Part shown: in pieces, positions 1 to 6,208 of the stretch
How the letters are laid out: every line of letters starts with the position of its first letter
How positions within the stretch are numbered: the stretch's first letter is position 1
NCBI GenBank assembly: GCA_027076245.1
Contig: JALTKC010000150.1
Location: 1 to 6,453, forward strand
Source of the DNA: Gammaproteobacteria bacterium
Lineage (GTDB): Bacteria; Pseudomonadota; Gammaproteobacteria; GRL18
Length of the DNA: 6,453 nucleotides
Reading direction: 5' to 3'
Made by a program: the position numbers and the translations under genes
The notes under the pieces: generated by a model
Databases searched by the model: none
What the model saw: the letters and a program-made list of their open reading frames with translations, nothing else
What the model was told of the DNA's origin: nothing

Positions 1-504
1 AATATTTACTCTGAAATCTTACGTTATTCCTCTCAGTCTCAGTCCTATATGGATGAAGAGGGTAACAATAAAATCTATGAATTAAAGCTGACAGCTAGAA
101 ATATTGTTGAAATGGTTAAGGATATCAGGGAGTTGCAGAAAAATCTTAATTATTTCATTAAAACCAGAAATAATTATATGATCAATGAATACAATAAGTT
201 GCGCCGGGAAATTGTGACAATTCTAAGACGTATCCAGCAGATCAGGGATGCGGATTTTGATTCTGCTGAAATTATGACCGAGCTGGAAGTTTTAAAAGAA
301 AAAGCAGCCGATAATGAAAAAAAGCTTAATCAGGGCATTGATAAGTTAATCAGAGACAATAAAATTGATCCTAAAATGGCTGCATCGCTGATTAATGATG
401 TGGGATTTATGCACAGTATCTGCAAAAAGCTGCTTAAAGTGGCCGCAGTGTTATGGGTTAAAGACAAAGAAATTGCTGAACTCGGGGATGAATATGAGTA
501 TTAA
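1..504 (+). CDS. C-terminal part of a probable Na+/phosphate symporter (PhoU-like helical tail), 5' end outside window
   Basis: The reading frame is open from base 1. The first ATG (49) has no Shine-Dalgarno sequence before it (the upstream bases are tcagtcctat), so I treat this as the end of a longer gene rather than a 151-aa protein. The visible part is almost entirely charged and helical, with no membrane segment. The stretch near the end reading AASLINDVGFMHSICKKLL resembles the conserved tail motif of Na/Pi cotransporter (NptA/YjbB-type) proteins, where a PhoU-like helical bundle follows the membrane domain (T/S-S-L-x-N-D-x-x-Y/F). That family imports or exports phosphate across the inner membrane. 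The membrane domain would lie upstream of the window, so the family call rests on recalled motif similarity alone. The 3' end overlaps the next gene by 11 bases. Alternative: a free-standing helical PhoU-like protein. Confidence 0.6.
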   Translation, partial: NIYSEILRYSSQSQSYMDEEGNNKIYELKLTARNIVEMVKDIRELQKNLNYFIKTRNNYMINEYNKLRREIVTILRRIQQIRDADFDSAEIMTELEVLKEKAADNEKKLNQGIDKLIRDNKIDPKMAASLINDVGFMHSICKKLLKVAAVLWVKDKEIAELGDEYEY

Positions 505-763
505 AAAACTGTTGAAACAAATGGATGATTTCTTTGATCTGTCTAAAAAGAAACAGAGAAAAAAACGTGAGAAACTGGATAAACTGATTGAGTCTCTGGA
601 AATTAAAAAGGCTAAACTTAAACGAAACATACGCAGAGAAACCCATAAAGATAAAAACAGTAAAAAAGCCTATAATCTCTGTAAAGAATTTAAAGTGATC
701 ACCCGTATGATTAAAAAAGCCAAAAAGCGTGCGTCACTGATCAGTAAGGATGATTGCTGTTAG
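494..763 (+). CDS. Small lysine-rich coiled-coil protein, unknown function
   Basis: This encodes 89 aa, very basic (many K and R, with KKKQRKKREK near residue 20), predicted helical and probably coiled-coil, with no signal peptide or membrane segment. It ends in two cysteines (DDCC). I chose ATG 494 (MSIKKLL) because GGGG at 484-487 sits 6 bases before it. ATG 488 would lie directly on that GGGG. The frame stays open upstream to 395, but that part is the out-of-frame tail of the preceding gene. The 11-base overlap with the putative symporter gene suggests translational coupling. I recall small basic proteins of this kind next to Na/Pi symporter genes in marine gammaproteobacteria, but I do not know a function. 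Binding to phosphate-rich ligands such as nucleic acid or polyphosphate would be pure inference from charge. Confidence 0.65.
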   Translation: MSIKKLLKQMDDFFDLSKKKQRKKREKLDKLIESLEIKKAKLKRNIRRETHKDKNSKKAYNLCKEFKVITRMIKKAKKRASLISKDDCC

Positions 764-796
764 TTTTTTATACAATTTTATTCACTTATTATTATT

Positions 797-812
797 GAAA
801 CCGTTCGGTTTC
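797..812. repeat. Intergenic inverted repeat (hairpin or operator)
   Basis: The sequence gaaaccg-tt-cggtttc has perfect 7-base arms around 2 bases. It lies 33 bases before the binding-protein ATG, in the 81-base gap between the small basic protein gene and the solute-binding protein gene. It is not followed by a T-run on either strand, so it is a poor intrinsic terminator. It may be a protein-binding site or a 5'-leader hairpin. A weak -10-like TACAAT at 771-776 lies upstream but has no good -35, so no promoter is called. A similar half-site recurs at 2625-2642. Confidence 0.45.
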
Positions 813-844
813 CCCATTTACCTCAATTTTTAAAAGGATCTAAA

Positions 845-1609
845 ATGAATCGTTATTTATCCGGCATAGTGCTGTTGGTTTTATTGTTTATATCAGTACA
901 GGTGTATTCTGATACTCTGAGGGTGGGTGTGGCTACTAATTATCCTCCGGTTATTTTTAAACATGATGGAAAAATTGTCGGTATTGAGGCTGATCTGGCT
1001 CTGGCTGTCGGTAAAGAAACCGGCATGGATATCAAGTTTGATGAAATGCCCTGGGAATCTCTGGAAAGTGCCCTTAATGACGGCAAAATTGATGTGGTTA
1101 TGTCCGGTGTTTCAATTACCCAGGCCCGGCAGCAAAGGGTGGACTTCACGAAACCTTATATGGTTATTGGGCAGATGGTTATGATAAAAGCGGATAATAT
1201 CATGACCCATTCCTCTAAAATGTCCATGTATAAAGCTGGACGCCGCTTTGGGGTGGAAAATAATACCACGGGTCAGCAATATGTAAATAATACTTTTCAT
1301 TCAGCCGAGATAAAATCCTATCCGACCATTGAGGAAGGCGTGGCCGCCCTTAAGGCCGGACAGATAGACTATTTTGTGCATGATGCGCCTACTGTCTGGA
1401 AATATACAGTATTGCCTAAAACACAGGATCGTGAATTATTCGGTCTCTATGAATATATGACTGAAGAACCTCTGGCCTGGGCCGTAAAAAAAGGTAATAG
1501 TCAATTAATAGATAAACTGAATAATGCTCTGGACAAAATGCAGCAGCAGGGAGTGGTTCAGCGTATTACTAATAAATGGCTCCCCTTAAGAATAGAAGTA
1601 GGTAAATAA
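845..1609 (+). CDS. Periplasmic solute-binding protein, family 3 (amino-acid type)
   Basis: This encodes 254 aa, the usual length for SBP_bac_3 proteins, which bind polar amino acids or related ligands in the periplasm and deliver them to an ABC permease. An N-terminal signal peptide is visible (basic start, hydrophobic run at residues 7-20, likely cleavage after VYS, residue 22). The mature protein begins TLRVGVATNYPPVIF and continues with GIEADLA (46-52), the typical lobe I start. The signature SGVSITQARQQRVDFTKPY (87-105) includes Arg95, equivalent to the ligand-carboxylate Arg of HisJ. DGKIDVV precedes it, and GQIDYFVHD supplies Asp180, equivalent to the amino-group Asp. Both residues suggest an alpha-amino acid ligand. 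The start is supported by AAGGA at 834-838, 6 bases before ATG. No permease or ATPase gene follows; an OsmC gene starts 2 bases downstream. The specific ligand is unknown. Confidence 0.9.
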   Translation: MNRYLSGIVLLVLLFISVQVYSDTLRVGVATNYPPVIFKHDGKIVGIEADLALAVGKETGMDIKFDEMPWESLESALNDGKIDVVMSGVSITQARQQRVDFTKPYMVIGQMVMIKADNIMTHSSKMSMYKAGRRFGVENNTTGQQYVNNTFHSAEIKSYPTIEEGVAALKAGQIDYFVHDAPTVWKYTVLPKTQDRELFGLYEYMTEEPLAWAVKKGNSQLIDKLNNALDKMQQQGVVQRITNKWLPLRIEVGK

Positions 1610-1611
1610 AA

Positions 1612-2067
1612 ATGTCAGAACATAATGTCACTGTCAGCTGGAAAAAACAGACCGAGTCCTTTGCCTATCAGGATTATAATCGGGATCACCAATGGGATTT
1701 TGGTCACGGTCTGATTGTTGATGCCTCATCTGCCCCGCAATTTCTGGGTACGCCTGAATACGCCGATCCGGAACGGGCTTTTGCTGCCGCTCTGTCCAGC
1801 TGTCAGTTATTGTTTTTTATTGCTATCTGTTCCAAAAAACGTCTTACCCTTGAAAGCTATCAGGATAATGCCACGGCTTATCTCGAAAAAAATGATGAGG
1901 GTGAACTGGTCATTTCAAGAGTGGTGCTGAGACCGGAAGTACGTTTTGCCCAGGGAGTGGAAGTGGAATGGGAGGTGATAGAAAAAATACATCATCAGGC
2001 CCATAAACGTTGTTTTCTGGCCCGTTCAGTTCGTTCAGAAATCATTCTGGAACCGGTCAGAGCTTAA
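1612..2067 (+). CDS. OsmC/Ohr-family protein (probable thiol-dependent peroxidase)
   Basis: This encodes 151 aa, the normal size for a single-domain OsmC-like protein. Members reduce organic or lipid hydroperoxides with two cysteines, usually as cytoplasmic dimers. Cys64 sits in the hallmark helix PERAFAAALSSCQ (53-65), with Glu54 preceding it. The second Cys, Cys134, is in HKRCFLARSV, as in the subfamily ending AHxxCFIAxSV. Arg24 in NRDHQW is a candidate for the conserved Arg. Many relatives have SCH after the first Cys, whereas this one has SCQ. A third cysteine, Cys73, is nearby. The ATG is 2 bases after the binding-protein stop and has only a weak upstream AGG (about 1600-1602), which suggests translational coupling. 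The stop codon overlaps that of the convergent DUF2062 gene. Peroxidase activity is a family inference; the physiological substrate and any link to the binding protein are unknown. Confidence 0.88.
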   Translation: MSEHNVTVSWKKQTESFAYQDYNRDHQWDFGHGLIVDASSAPQFLGTPEYADPERAFAAALSSCQLLFFIAICSKKRLTLESYQDNATAYLEKNDEGELVISRVVLRPEVRFAQGVEVEWEVIEKIHHQAHKRCFLARSVRSEIILEPVRA

Positions 2068-2084
2068 TTCTGCTGACGGTTTTT
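2051..2084 (+). terminator. Probable intrinsic terminator of the binding protein-OsmC transcript, inside the convergent overlap
   Basis: A stem forms between aaccGgtcag (2051-2060, with one bulged G at 2055) and ctgacggtt (2073-2081). The loop is 12 bases and contains the shared TTAA. The 3' arm runs into TTTTT (2080-2084). This fits a Rho-independent terminator for + strand transcription. On the opposite strand the stem is not followed by a T-run, so it looks one-directional. The structure overlaps the last codons of both genes. The bulge and the short T-run lower certainty. Confidence 0.5.
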
Positions 2085-2594
2085 CCGCCGTGCTTTACGC
2101 TCTTTTAAATGGTTGACAATATGCAGACGCCATAACAGACGGATGCCGGCATAACCAACAACAGCACTGATTACACCGAAAATAAAACAGCCCAGTAAAA
2201 ACGGCTGCCAGATAATATGCAGCTGGTGGCTGAACCAGTCCAGTGTCAGCTCATAGTGACTTTCAAGTGCTTCAACACCCATTATTTTTGCGCCCACCAG
2301 ATAGGCAGCATAAAACAGCGGCGGCATGGTAATCGGATTGGATACCCAGACCAGTGCTACAGAAATCGGCAGGTTTACCCTCAATATAATGGCGACGGCT
2401 GCAGCAATAATCATCTGGGAGGGCAGGGGAATAAAAGCTACAAAGAGACCGACAGCAAAGGCGCCGGATACAGAACGACGGTTAAAATGCCAGAGGTTGC
2501 CGTCATGCAGAAGTTTTCCAAAAATCTGCAGGTTTTTATGCTCCTTGATCGTTTTATGATCAGGCATGTATTTTTTGATTAGCTTTTTTGGCAT
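2064..2594 (-). CDS. DUF2062 family inner-membrane protein
   Basis: This encodes 176 aa, typical for the family, and belongs to DUF2062, whose function is not established. Conserved features are visible in order: HKNLQIFGKLLHDGNLWHFNRRSVSGAFAVGLF (19-51), FIPLPSQM (54-61), NLPISVALVWVSNPITMPPLFY (74-95). Hydrophobic segments lie at about 45-72, 76-104 and 128-150, followed by a strongly basic C-terminal tail (KERKARRKNRQQN), expected in the cytoplasm. The start MPKKLIKKYMPD matches the usual family N-terminus, and an in-frame stop lies 18 bases upstream, so ATG 2594 is the first possible ATG. No Shine-Dalgarno is visible before it (aattatttaatt). The gene is divergent from comEC, an arrangement I recall from Pseudomonas. 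Its stop overlaps that of the OsmC gene in a shared TTAA. Confidence 0.92.
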   Translation of the reverse strand: MPKKLIKKYMPDHKTIKEHKNLQIFGKLLHDGNLWHFNRRSVSGAFAVGLFVAFIPLPSQMIIAAAVAIILRVNLPISVALVWVSNPITMPPLFYAAYLVGAKIMGVEALESHYELTLDWFSHQLHIIWQPFLLGCFIFGVISAVVGYAGIRLLWRLHIVNHLKERKARRKNRQQN

Positions 2595-2608
2595 AATTAA
2601 ATAATTGT

Positions 2609-2614
2609 ATTATA
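2609..2614 (-). promoter_or_regulatory. Candidate -10 box of the DUF2062 gene promoter
   Basis: On the minus strand this reads TATAAT, a perfect consensus -10, ending 14 bases before the ATG at 2594. A start site about 7 bases downstream of it would leave a leader of only about 8 bases. At 16 to 18 bases spacing no -35 resembling TTGACA is found (the sequence there is around accgtc). The inverted repeat at 2625-2642 occupies that place. In an AT-rich intergenic region a TATAAT can occur by chance. Confidence 0.35.
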
Positions 2615-2624
2615 AAAGACATTC

Positions 2625-2642
2625 TGTAACCGACGGTTTACA
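2625..2642. repeat. Inverted repeat in the divergent DUF2062-comEC promoter region (candidate operator)
   Basis: The sequence tgtaaccg-a-cggtttaca has arms that pair over 8 bases with one extra T in the right arm. It lies within the 116-base gap between the divergent genes, over the -35 position expected for the DUF2062 -10 box and 69 bases before the comEC ATG. The rest of the gap (2643-2710) is AT-rich, and I see no convincing comEC promoter there. The core AACCG/CGGTT matches the palindrome at 797-812, although the central spacing differs by one base. Confidence 0.4.
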
Positions 2643-2710
2643 AAACAGACTTATAAAATAATAGTGCAATTTATCTGGATTGACAGCATTAAATAACGGA
2701 AACCAAAGAA

Positions 2711-5116
2711 ATGCGCACAGGGATTGTGGCGTTTTTAGCCGGAAATATGGCTTTGCTATACTGGCCGTATTTTCCCAATATTCAAATTATCATTCTGTCT
2801 GCCGGGATCACCCTGGTTCTGACTCTCTTATTATACCGCTACCGGTTTCAATATACTCTTTTAAATAAAGTATTTTTTCCATCCGGTGTGCCGTTGGTTC
2901 TATTAGCACTGTGGTTTATCAGCGGCTTTCTATGGACTGCATTATATATTAAGCTGGTGGTTCCGCCACTTGATCTGGAACAAATAGAAGGGCAAACCAT
3001 ACGGGTAAGCGGTGAGATAGCTTCTCTGCCCAAAAAGGATCATAGAAAAGTACAGTTTATTTTTAAAATTGACTCCAGGCAAATGGGGCAAAAAAAGGCT
3101 CAGCAGCAACTATTTAAGGCCAGGGTGCGTTTAAGCTGGTATGGCAGTAATAGAAACCGGGAAACCATCAGGGCCGGCCAGATATGGCAGTTTGATGTCC
3201 GCCTTAAACATAACAACGGTCTAATGAATCCCGGGTCTTTTGATTATGAACAATGGTTGTTTCAGAATCATATTCAGGCCACAGGTTATGTACGTAAGGG
3301 TAAACTGATCAGTTCCGGGGGATCCAGTTATAATCTGTTCGGACTGAGGCAGAAACTGGCGGACACTCTGGACAGGGTGCTGGCTGATAACCCATACAAG
3401 GGGCTGTTCAAGGCTCTGGCTATTGGTTTGCGTGATGACATCAGCCCACAGCAATGGCAGTTACTGATGCGTACCGGCACCAATCATTTAATTGCAATAT
3501 CCGGTCTGCATATTGGTTTGTTTGCGGCGCTAAGCGGTACCCTGGTGTTTTTTTTCTGGCGGCGGATAGCTTATTTAAACCTCCGGTTTCCGGCCTTAAT
3601 GGCGGCCAGTGTATCTGCTTTGCTGGCTGCTGTGGTGTATGCTGCTCTGGCCGGGTTTGCCATACCGACACAAAGAGCCCTGTTAATGTTAATGGTTGTT
3701 TTCCTGGCCGTCATGTTAAAACGCACTTTTTATTCCGATTATGTTCTTTTAATCGCTTTATTTCTCGTACTCTTAATTGATCCCCTAAGCAGTCTTTCGT
3801 CCGGTTTCTGGCTGTCATTTTCAGCCGTGGCTGTGATTGTTATGGCTGTTTCGTCCAGATTAGCCTCCGGTCAGGGCAGAGCAGGAAAAATTACTGCTCT
3901 GGTGCGTATCCAGGTGGTGGTATTTTTAGGCTTGCTGCCACTGATGGCTGTTTTTTTTAATCAGTTGTCTTATGTTGCTCCTGCTGCAAATCTGATTGCT
4001 GTACCGCTTATGAGTCTGGTTGTGGTGCCGATTACACTGGCTGCTGCCGGATTCAGTTTTATCAGTGAAACTATAGCAGGCATAGTGTTTAACTGGCTGG
4101 TATATCCGCTGGATATTTTATTCGAATATCTGAATGTTCTGGATAATATCTCACAGAGTGTTTTTCATATCGCCGGTTTTTCATTACTGGCAGGCAGTTT
4201 ATTGTTTGCCGGGCTCTGGTTGTTAATGCCCAAAGGCTGGCCGGGCAGAGCGTTCGGGCTGCTGTTGTTTCTGCCGTTGGTTTTTACCCAGCCAGATAAA
4301 CCTGAACACGGTACTATTCGGCTGACCATGCTTGATGTCGGCCAGGGGCTGGCAATGGTGGTTCAAACCCGAACACACAGCCTGGTGTTTGATACGGGTG
4401 ATAATTATTCGCAGCAGTTTAATATGGCCGACAGTGTTATTATTCCTTTTCTGAATTACCGGGGGATAAGCCGTATTGACCGGTTAATTATCAGTCATAC
4501 TGACAGGGATCATGCCGGCTCTTTCCAGCCGCTGTATGAGGGCGTCAGTATTCAATCGGTTATTTCCGGAGAAGCGGACTCGCCCTTATTTAAGGGCTAT
4601 CCGGTTAAAGCCTGTCAAAGCGGTCAGAATTGGGTCTGGGATGGTGTCAGGTTTGAAATCCTGTCGCCATGGTTAAAAAAAGACCTCACGACTGAATCTA
4701 TAAAAAATAACAATAATCTCTCCTGTGTGTTACTTATAACCACAAGCAGTAAAACCCGCTATCTTTTAACCGGTGATATTCAAAAGCAGGTCGAACGGCA
4801 ATTGCTTATAAAGTATCCTGATTTAAAGGTGGATGTACTTCAGGTTCCCCATCATGGCAGTAAAACCTCTTCTGGAATAGCTTTTATTAACCAGCTTGAG
4901 CCGCAAATGGCCTTGTTTTCCCACGGTTATCGTAATCGTTTTCGGCATCCCTCAGAAAAAGTGGTTCAAAAATATAAAAAAAAGGCCGTAAAAATTTATA
5001 CAACGGTGAATGGGGCTATTGATATTCAGCCGGATATAACCAATAATTCACTTTCGGTGATACAATACCGTGAGTTAAAACAACGTTTCTGGCATCGTCA
5101 GGCCCGAAACTTCTAA
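2711..5116 (+). CDS. comEC: ComEC/Rec2 family DNA internalisation channel
   Basis: This encodes 801 aa, the usual size for full-length proteobacterial ComEC, the inner-membrane channel that passes single-stranded DNA into the cytoplasm during natural transformation. Two or three membrane segments (about 5-80) precede an OB-like domain (about 91-200) ending in the signature MNPGSFDYEQWLFQNHIQAT (172-191). The multi-spanning competence domain (about 225-525) has IAISGLHIGL (261-270), AGFAIPTQRALLM (314-326) and GFWLSFSAV (365-373). The C-terminal metallo-beta-lactamase-like domain (about 534-790) has LDVGQG (541-546), DTGD (561-564), the metal motif SHTDRDHAG (595-603: His596, Asp598, Asp600, His601), TGD (687-689), PHHGS (713-717) and His738/His746 in SHGYRNRFRHP, so its presumed nuclease site looks intact. 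ATG 2711 is preceded by a weak SD (aaagaa, with cgga further up). Probably the first gene of comEC-exbB-exbD-lpxK. Several homopolymer runs of 7-8 bases occur inside it. Confidence 0.96.
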   Translation: MRTGIVAFLAGNMALLYWPYFPNIQIIILSAGITLVLTLLLYRYRFQYTLLNKVFFPSGVPLVLLALWFISGFLWTALYIKLVVPPLDLEQIEGQTIRVSGEIASLPKKDHRKVQFIFKIDSRQMGQKKAQQQLFKARVRLSWYGSNRNRETIRAGQIWQFDVRLKHNNGLMNPGSFDYEQWLFQNHIQATGYVRKGKLISSGGSSYNLFGLRQKLADTLDRVLADNPYKGLFKALAIGLRDDISPQQWQLLMRTGTNHLIAISGLHIGLFAALSGTLVFFFWRRIAYLNLRFPALMAASVSALLAAVVYAALAGFAIPTQRALLMLMVVFLAVMLKRTFYSDYVLLIALFLVLLIDPLSSLSSGFWLSFSAVAVIVMAVSSRLASGQGRAGKITALVRIQVVVFLGLLPLMAVFFNQLSYVAPAANLIAVPLMSLVVVPITLAAAGFSFISETIAGIVFNWLVYPLDILFEYLNVLDNISQSVFHIAGFSLLAGSLLFAGLWLLMPKGWPGRAFGLLLFLPLVFTQPDKPEHGTIRLTMLDVGQGLAMVVQTRTHSLVFDTGDNYSQQFNMADSVIIPFLNYRGISRIDRLIISHTDRDHAGSFQPLYEGVSIQSVISGEADSPLFKGYPVKACQSGQNWVWDGVRFEILSPWLKKDLTTESIKNNNNLSCVLLITTSSKTRYLLTGDIQKQVERQLLIKYPDLKVDVLQVPHHGSKTSSGIAFINQLEPQMALFSHGYRNRFRHPSEKVVQKYKKKAVKIYTTVNGAIDIQPDITNNSLSVIQYRELKQRFWHRQARNF

Positions 5117-5160
5117 TATTTAATTATTGTGTTTAGTATTTTCAACAAATAGGAACCTGT

Positions 5161-5781
5161 GTGTTTGAATTAATTGTTTCCGGCGGCTGGATCATGGCCC
5201 CGATTATTTTATGTTCTATTCTTGCTTTTACCATTATTGCAGAACGTTTCTGGACCTTACGGGAAAAATCCATTGCACCCTCTAATCTGGCTGATCAAAT
5301 TATTAAACTGCACAAGAAAAAACGGATAACCAGTGAGGTGATAGACAAGCTATACAATGATTCACCTCTGGGCAGAATTCTGGCCTCCGGTCTGCGTAAT
5401 ATGAATGGTGCCCGTGAGATCATGAAAGAAAGTATTGAAGAAGAAGGCCGTCAGGTGGCTCAGGAACTGGAGCGGTTTTTAAATACGCTTGGAACCATTG
5501 CCTCCATTACGCCTTTACTTGGGCTGCTGGGTACGGTTATAGGTATGATTAAGGTGTTTGCAGTCATTACCAGTCTTGGAGTCGGTGATCCCAAAGTGCT
5601 GGCTGATGGGATTTCTGAAGCTCTAATCACAACTGCTGCAGGTCTGTCAGTTGCTATTCCTACAGTTATGTTTTACCGGTATTTCCGCGGCAGAGTGGAT
5701 GAGCTGTTATTAAAAATGGAAGCCCAGGCGGTTTACCTGGTGGAAGTTATTCATGGCGATCGTCAGGAGAGAAAAGACTGA
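5161..5781 (+). CDS. exbB: ExbB/TolQ/MotA-family proton channel subunit
   Basis: This encodes 206 aa and starts with GTG. AGGAA at 5151-5155 is correctly spaced, whereas the next ATG (5194) would remove part of the first membrane helix. Three membrane segments are seen: about 8-28, 108-137 and 150-176, with a cytoplasmic helical region between the first two. The motif TPLLGLLGTVIGM (117-129) and GISEALITTAAGLSVAIP (150-167) are the family core. Thr125, Glu153 and Thr158 fall at the positions of E. coli ExbB Thr148, Glu176 and Thr181 (same 28- and 5-residue spacing), which line the proton path. With ExbD it should form a pentamer-dimer motor using the proton motive force. No TonB gene is seen in the window. 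It is TolQ-like as well, but the comEC-exbB-exbD-lpxK context marks the widespread exbBD-type pair rather than the tol-pal operon. It starts 44 bases after comEC. Confidence 0.93.
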   Translation: MFELIVSGGWIMAPIILCSILAFTIIAERFWTLREKSIAPSNLADQIIKLHKKKRITSEVIDKLYNDSPLGRILASGLRNMNGAREIMKESIEEEGRQVAQELERFLNTLGTIASITPLLGLLGTVIGMIKVFAVITSLGVGDPKVLADGISEALITTAAGLSVAIPTVMFYRYFRGRVDELLLKMEAQAVYLVEVIHGDRQERKD

Positions 5782-5782
5782 T

Positions 5783-6196
5783 ATGAATTTCAGGCATAAA
5801 ACCCCCGAAGATCTGGACGTTAATATTACGCCGTTGATTGATGTGGTATTCCTGCTGTTAATATTTTTCATGGTTTCTACCACCTTTGACCGTCAATCTG
5901 AACTGAATATTGAACTGCCGGAAGCCAGCGGCGAGATTTCTGAAACTGAAACTCTGGATATTGAAGTCTTTATAGGCCCAAAAGGTGAATATACCATTAA
6001 CGGCAAAACTCTGCTTAATACCCAGATAGAAAGCCTGCTCAGGGGGATGCGTGAAGTCGCAGGAGATAATAAGGAACCCAGAGTGATTATCAGTGCTGAC
6101 AAAAATGCCACTCATCAGTCAGTTATGACTGCAATGGACGCCGCACGTCAGCTCGGCTTTCTGCATATTACCTTTGCTGCTGTCAAGCCGGAATAA
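5783..6196 (+). CDS. exbD: ExbD/TolR-family motor subunit
   Basis: This encodes 137 aa from ATG 5783, a start chosen because MNFRHKTPEDLDVNITPLIDVVFLLLIFF is the usual ExbD N-terminus. The frame stays open to an ATG at 5753 inside exbB, but that would add ten non-conserved residues. AGGAG at 5765-5769 lies 13 bases before the chosen ATG, slightly far, and the start is 1 base after the exbB stop, so coupling is likely. A short cytoplasmic N-terminus is followed by one membrane helix (about 15-34) containing Asp20, equivalent to the essential proton-carrying Asp25 of E. coli ExbD. A periplasmic domain follows, ending in VIISADKNATHQSVMTAMD and ITFAAVKPE, typical of the ExbD/TolR fold. It works as a dimer within the ExbB pentamer. 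The energised outer-membrane partner cannot be told from this window. Confidence 0.93.
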   Translation: MNFRHKTPEDLDVNITPLIDVVFLLLIFFMVSTTFDRQSELNIELPEASGEISETETLDIEVFIGPKGEYTINGKTLLNTQIESLLRGMREVAGDNKEPRVIISADKNATHQSVMTAMDAARQLGFLHITFAAVKPE

Positions 6197-6208
6197 CAGG
6201 GTTCAAAT

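Noticed and set aside
395..493. Upstream extension of the small basic protein to ATG 395
   Set aside because: This stretch is the preceding gene read in another frame. The composition changes sharply at residue 34, and a suitable ribosome binding site precedes ATG 494.
458..646. 62-aa minus-strand open frame rich in Phe and Leu
   Set aside because: It is antisense to the lysine-rich gene. The Phe/Leu richness is the direct complement of AAA/AAG codons, and no start signal or family resemblance is seen.
736..745. Perfect 10-base palindrome actgatcagt followed later by T6 (764-769), as a terminator
   Set aside because: The palindrome has no loop and is 18 bases from the T-run. No stem abuts the Ts.
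2680..2685. Perfect TTGACA before comEC, a possible -35 box
   Set aside because: A -10 at 16-18 bases downstream would fall at about 2702-2709, where the sequence (ccaaagaa) does not fit, and the start site would lie after the ATG.
3454..3780. 108-aa + strand open frame and minus-strand frames within comEC
   Set aside because: They are fully contained in comEC, which has strong domain evidence in its own frame. None shows a recognisable motif or ribosome binding site.
5117..5160. AT-rich 44-base gap between comEC and exbB as a promoter
   Set aside because: No pair of -35 and -10 boxes with usual spacing could be seen, only the ribosome binding site AGGAA of exbB.
5753..5782. Alternative exbD start at ATG 5753, which has a fair upstream ggaag
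   Set aside because: It would add ten residues not seen in ExbD proteins and overlap exbB by 29 bases. MNFRHKTPE at 5783 is the family-typical start.
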